Under the pieces are notes generated by a model that searched no databases, had not been told where the DNA came from, and saw nothing but the letters and a program-made list of their open reading frames with translations. DNA of 24,321 bases from NCBI GenBank assembly GCA_964512995.1, contig CAZELM010000058.1, positions 1 through 24,321 on the forward strand, read 5' to 3'. This document shows, in pieces, positions 21,413-24,321 of this stretch. The first letter of the stretch is position 1, and every line of letters starts with the position of its first letter. Source of the stretch: CAZELM01 sp964512995. GTDB lineage: Bacteria > CSSED10-310. A program made the translations under genes and the position numbers.

Positions 21413-22567
21413 ATGCATAAATTAATCGCTCCACACGGAGGCAAACTCGTCCATCGAATCGTCAGGGGTGACGAACGGGCTGCGCTCCTGGATCGCATCC
21501 CATCCATGAAACGGCTGACGCTCAACCGGCGGGAGCTGGCGGATCTGGAAATGATATCGGTCGGCGCATTCAGTCCGCTGGAAGGATTCGTCAACTCCAA
21601 AGATTACGAAAGTATCCTTCACAACATGCATCTTTCCAATGGTCTGCCCTGGACCATCCCCATCACATTGTCCATCGATGCGGAAAGCAGATCGAAGATC
21701 AAAGAAAATCAGGAACTGGCGATGGTAGCCGTCGACCGGGATTGTGTCGGAGTGCTCCATGTGGAAGAGATTTATCCCTACGATAAACAGCGTGAAGCCC
21801 TGCAGGTTTACAAGACCGATGATATCAATCATCCGGGAGTTGCGGCGCTGTATCAGCAAGGCGATTACTATGTGGCCGGAACCGTGACACTCATCGACCG
21901 CATCTTTCATGATGATCTTCAGAATTACCGTCTCGATCCGATGGAGACACGTGTGCTGTTCAAGGAGAAAGGCTGGCATACCATCGCAGCTTTCCAGACC
22001 CGGAATCCCGTGCATCGGGCGCATGAATACATCCAGAAATGTGCGATGGAGATCGTGGACGGCTTGTTATTGCATCCCCTGGTCGGCGCAACAAAAAGCG
22101 ATGATATCCCCGCGGACGTCCGTATGAAATGTTACGAAGTGCTTCTCGAGCACTATTATCCGGCCAATCGGGTGGTGCTGTCCGTCATGCCCGCCAACAT
22201 GCGCTATGCCGGTCCCAAAGAAGCGATCATGCATGCGATTATCCGGAAAAATTACGGCGTCTCTCACTTTATCGTCGGACGGGATCATGCGGGAGTCGGC
22301 AACTATTACGGCACATTCGATGCGCATTATATTTTCCGGGAGTTTGATCCGAAAACACTGGAGATCACACCGCTTTTCTTCGATTACACCTTCTACTGCC
22401 GGAAGTGCAATGGCATGGCATCGACCAAAACCTGCCCCCACGACCCGAGCCATCATGTGACACTGTCCGGGACAAAGCTCCGGGAAATGCTCCGGGAAGG
22501 CAAAATCCCGCCGGTGGAGTTCACACGGCCCGAAGTCGCTGAAGTGCTGATGAAATCCACAGAATGA
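21413..22567 (+). CDS. sat: Sulfate adenylyltransferase (ATP sulfurylase), dissimilatory type
   Basis: This is a 384-residue enzyme catalysing ATP + sulfate to APS + PPi, or the reverse. Diagnostic motifs are QTRNPVHRAHE (195-205) with the phosphate-binding HxxH, and GRDHAGVG (289-296). A metal site CRKC (329-332) with Cys341 and a following His-rich CPHDPSHH matches the zinc/cobalt site of ATP sulfurylases from sulfate reducers and sulfur oxidisers. The start is ATG 21413 with AAAGGAG 8 bp upstream; the frame opens earlier, but without a site. It overlaps the PHP gene (ATGA), and cysC follows, giving a sulfate-activation cluster. No aprAB or qmo genes lie within the window. Confidence 0.96.
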   Translation: MHKLIAPHGGKLVHRIVRGDERAALLDRIPSMKRLTLNRRELADLEMISVGAFSPLEGFVNSKDYESILHNMHLSNGLPWTIPITLSIDAESRSKIKENQELAMVAVDRDCVGVLHVEEIYPYDKQREALQVYKTDDINHPGVAALYQQGDYYVAGTVTLIDRIFHDDLQNYRLDPMETRVLFKEKGWHTIAAFQTRNPVHRAHEYIQKCAMEIVDGLLLHPLVGATKSDDIPADVRMKCYEVLLEHYYPANRVVLSVMPANMRYAGPKEAIMHAIIRKNYGVSHFIVGRDHAGVGNYYGTFDAHYIFREFDPKTLEITPLFFDYTFYCRKCNGMASTKTCPHDPSHHVTLSGTKLREMLREGKIPPVEFTRPEVAEVLMKSTE

Positions 22568-23475
22568 ACGCTCCTTCAATGATATCGGGTAGTCCGGAGA
22601 ACCTGCCTGCCGGAGGAGCGGCTGATCTGCATGTCCATTCCACGGCGTCCGATGGCACGATGTCTCCGGCGGACATTGTCAGACGAGCGGCCGGCCTGGG
22701 AATAAAACTCCTGGCGATCACCGATCACGATACACTGGACGGGCTTCCCGAAGCGGAATCCGCAGCCAATATTCACGGGATTCAATTGATCCGCGGACTG
22801 GAAATCAGTGTCAGTTATCGGGACAGGTCGTTTCATGTGCTGGGGCTCGGGCTCCAGGATCTGCATCCTGAAACCAGGGAAATAATCCTGCGGATTCAGG
22901 AGGGCCGGCGGAAACGGAATCCCATGATCATCCGGAAACTAAATCTGATGGGCTACCGCATATCGTATCATGACGTCGTTTCGATCGCGGGTGGTGATAT
23001 CGTCGGCCGGCCCCATATCGCTCAGGAATTGGTCAACCGGGGATATGTCACGGGATTGAAACAGGCGTTCAACCGGTTTCTGCGGCCGGGAAAAGCCGCT
23101 TATGTGCACCGGTGGCGGCCGGATGTCATGACTGCCGTCCGGGTAATCAGAAAATCCGGCGGCATTCCGGTTCTGGCGCATCCCGGATTGATTTCCGTAT
23201 CCAGCCAATCGACGCTCCGGCATCTCATTCTCGAATTGAAGACCCAGGGGATTCAAGGCATCGAAACATTGTATTCCATGCACACACCCGTTCAGGTGGC
23301 TTTTTTCGAGCGGATCGCCGATGAACTGGGATTGGTGAAAACCGGCGGAAGTGATTTTCATGGCGATAACAAATCAGATATCTGCCTGGGTAAATGGAAT
23401 CGGAACAAGTGGATCCCGGCAGCGTACATGGAGCCGTTTCTGGCAGCACTCGGATTGGTCAAACATCGGCTATGA
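22564..23475 (+). CDS. PHP-domain phosphoesterase, YciV/TrpH-like, probable 3',5'-nucleotide phosphatase
   Basis: This is a 303-residue PHP protein with its metal ligands visible: DLHVHS (21-26), ITDHDTLDG (52-60), the Glu in RGLEIS, GRPH, HPG and the C-terminal GSDFHGD. This matches the group containing E. coli YciV (5'-3' exonuclease/RNase AM) and Chromobacterium Cv1693, which removes the 3'-phosphate from pAp and short 3',5'-bisphosphates. Here its start overlaps the sat stop (ATGA), and cysC follows. That makes pAp, the by-product of PAPS use, an attractive substrate (inference). The N-terminal 18 residues before the metal motif are non-conserved. Confidence 0.88.
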   Translation: MNAPSMISGSPENLPAGGAADLHVHSTASDGTMSPADIVRRAAGLGIKLLAITDHDTLDGLPEAESAANIHGIQLIRGLEISVSYRDRSFHVLGLGLQDLHPETREIILRIQEGRRKRNPMIIRKLNLMGYRISYHDVVSIAGGDIVGRPHIAQELVNRGYVTGLKQAFNRFLRPGKAAYVHRWRPDVMTAVRVIRKSGGIPVLAHPGLISVSSQSTLRHLILELKTQGIQGIETLYSMHTPVQVAFFERIADELGLVKTGGSDFHGDNKSDICLGKWNRNKWIPAAYMEPFLAALGLVKHRL

Positions 23476-23614
23476 CAACGGAAAATGGTTCATTGACATA
23501 TTATGGATTTATCATAAACAGGCACCCGGCTGATATCAGGAAAAGAGTCAGCCGGAGCCATGAAAATCGACTGCGAACTCCAACTGAGTTCGTTTCGATA
23601 ATGGGAGTTTGAGT

Positions 23615-24211
23615 ATGGCAAAAGGATATACAGTTTGGTTCACGGGGCTCTCCGGTTCGGGCAAATCGACACTGGCGGTTCGTCTGGCCGGGATCATCAA
23701 AGCGCGTGGACAGAATGTCGAGATTATCGATGGCGATGTAATCCGGCGGAGCCTCTCCAAGGGACTCGGATTTTCCAAGGAAGGCCGGGACGAGAACATC
23801 CGGCGGGTCGGGCATGTGTGCAGTTATCTGACAGCCACGGAGCGGGTGGCGATCGCAGCCTGCATCTCCCCCTATATCGCCATCCGGGACGAAAACCGGA
23901 ATCTGATCGGTGATTTTGTGGAAGTCTACTGCAAATGCTCGGTCAACACCTGCGCCCAGCGGGATCCCAAAGGGCTGTACGCCAAGGCATTTGCCGGCGA
24001 GATCAAGGGATTTACGGGAGTCGATGATCCGTATGAAGAACCGCCCAAAGCGGAAGTCGTGGTCGAAACCGATTCCGAAGACATTGATGTCAGTCTGACC
24101 AAGATCGTAACCGTGCTTGAAAGCCTGAATTACCTGCCCAAGGAAGATGCCTTGAGCCAGCAGGAAGAGGAAGATATCCGGAAACGGCTTCAGGATCTGG
24201 GATATCTGTAG
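23615..24211 (+). CDS. cysC: Adenylyl-sulfate kinase (APS kinase)
   Basis: This 198-residue kinase phosphorylates APS to PAPS. The P-loop GLSGSGKST is at residues 11-19. Also visible are IIDGDVIRRSLSKGLGFS, the DENIRRVG stretch, ISPYIAIRDENR, RDPKGLYAKA, and the lid FTGVDDPYEEP. The C-terminus carries an extra charged tail (LSQQEEEDIRKRLQDLGYL). The ATG at 23615 has GGAG 8 bp upstream; a TTG two codons earlier is less likely. The 133 bp before it contain a TTGACA box (23493-23498) and two small hairpins (CCGGCTGA/TCAGCCGG and CGAACTC/GAGTTCG), so it may have its own promoter besides read-through from sat-PHP. Confidence 0.95.
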   Translation: MAKGYTVWFTGLSGSGKSTLAVRLAGIIKARGQNVEIIDGDVIRRSLSKGLGFSKEGRDENIRRVGHVCSYLTATERVAIAACISPYIAIRDENRNLIGDFVEVYCKCSVNTCAQRDPKGLYAKAFAGEIKGFTGVDDPYEEPPKAEVVVETDSEDIDVSLTKIVTVLESLNYLPKEDALSQQEEEDIRKRLQDLGYL

Positions 24212-24275
24212 AAGATGACCCCATCCCTTCCCCTTGAATTAGGAATGGCATATATGCCTGTTCCCCGTCTCTTCA

Positions 24276-24307
24276 ACCCTCTCCCAGCGCAGCGACCGGG
24301 AGAGGGT
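24276..24307. terminator. Hairpin downstream of cysC (terminator or dispersed palindrome)
   Basis: Perfect 10-bp arms ACCCTCTCCC / GGGAGAGGGT with a 12-nt loop, 64 bp after the cysC stop. No T-run follows. The preceding CCCCATCCCTTCCCC (24219-24233) is the inverse of a motif at about 7479-7493, so this may be a dispersed palindromic element that also ends transcription. Confidence 0.45.
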
Positions 24308-24321
24308 GGCACGCAGTGCCG

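Overview
The window looks like part of a sulfur-metabolising, probably deltaproteobacterial (Desulfobacterota) chromosome, taken from a draft assembly. The evidence is a dissimilatory-type ATP sulfurylase next to an APS kinase, a polyferredoxin-like Fe-S protein, a PhaR/phasin pair for polyhydroxyalkanoate storage, about 50% GC by eye, and frequent GTG/TTG starts. The 100-N run at 19633-19732 is a scaffold gap. The taxonomic call is inference; there is no rRNA gene here.

Left part (1-8975), mostly ordinary chromosome. A 59-bp tandem array runs off the left edge. It is followed by a VanZ-like membrane protein overlapping a DegT-family aminotransferase. Next is a phaR-phasin operon with a readable sigma-70 promoter whose -35 region lies in a perfect palindrome. 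Then come an RlmI-like methyltransferase (minus strand), a RluA-type pseudouridine synthase with a tail of about 16 14-residue repeats, a TMEM198/DUF4203-like membrane protein (minus), a decayed beta-helix surface-protein gene, a 21-bp tandem array, and a 4Fe-4S protein (minus).

Middle part (9198-19350), an accessory region where every recognisable gene or gene relic is on the plus strand. It opens with a decayed antitoxin, a SAM methyltransferase, a GrpB-like protein, and an AbrB antitoxin with a frameshifted PIN toxin. These are interspersed with three diverged copies of one dispersed repeat and two long palindromes. A degenerate integron integrase follows (12185-12516). Downstream are cassettes separated by attC-like sites (13601-13707, 15747-15853, 18908-19006, and possibly 19054-19105). 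Cassette contents are a nucleoside-deoxyribosyltransferase/TIR-like protein, a fused ABC exporter, and a three-gene unit: a small protein, an HEXXH metallopeptidase and an Sll1717-type P-loop ATPase. I think the three-gene unit is the best candidate for an undescribed system, probably a conflict or defence module.

Right part (19356-24321). A second 21-bp tandem array is broken by the assembly gap. It is followed by an alkaline-phosphatase-superfamily phosphodiesterase and a sat-PHP phosphoesterase-cysC set, which makes biochemical sense as APS/PAPS synthesis plus PAP recycling.

A recurring oddity is unrelated minisatellites with periods of 21, 42 and 21 bp (7 or 14 codons, about two or four helical turns). 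Because these periods are multiples of three, they create long spurious open frames on several frames of both strands.
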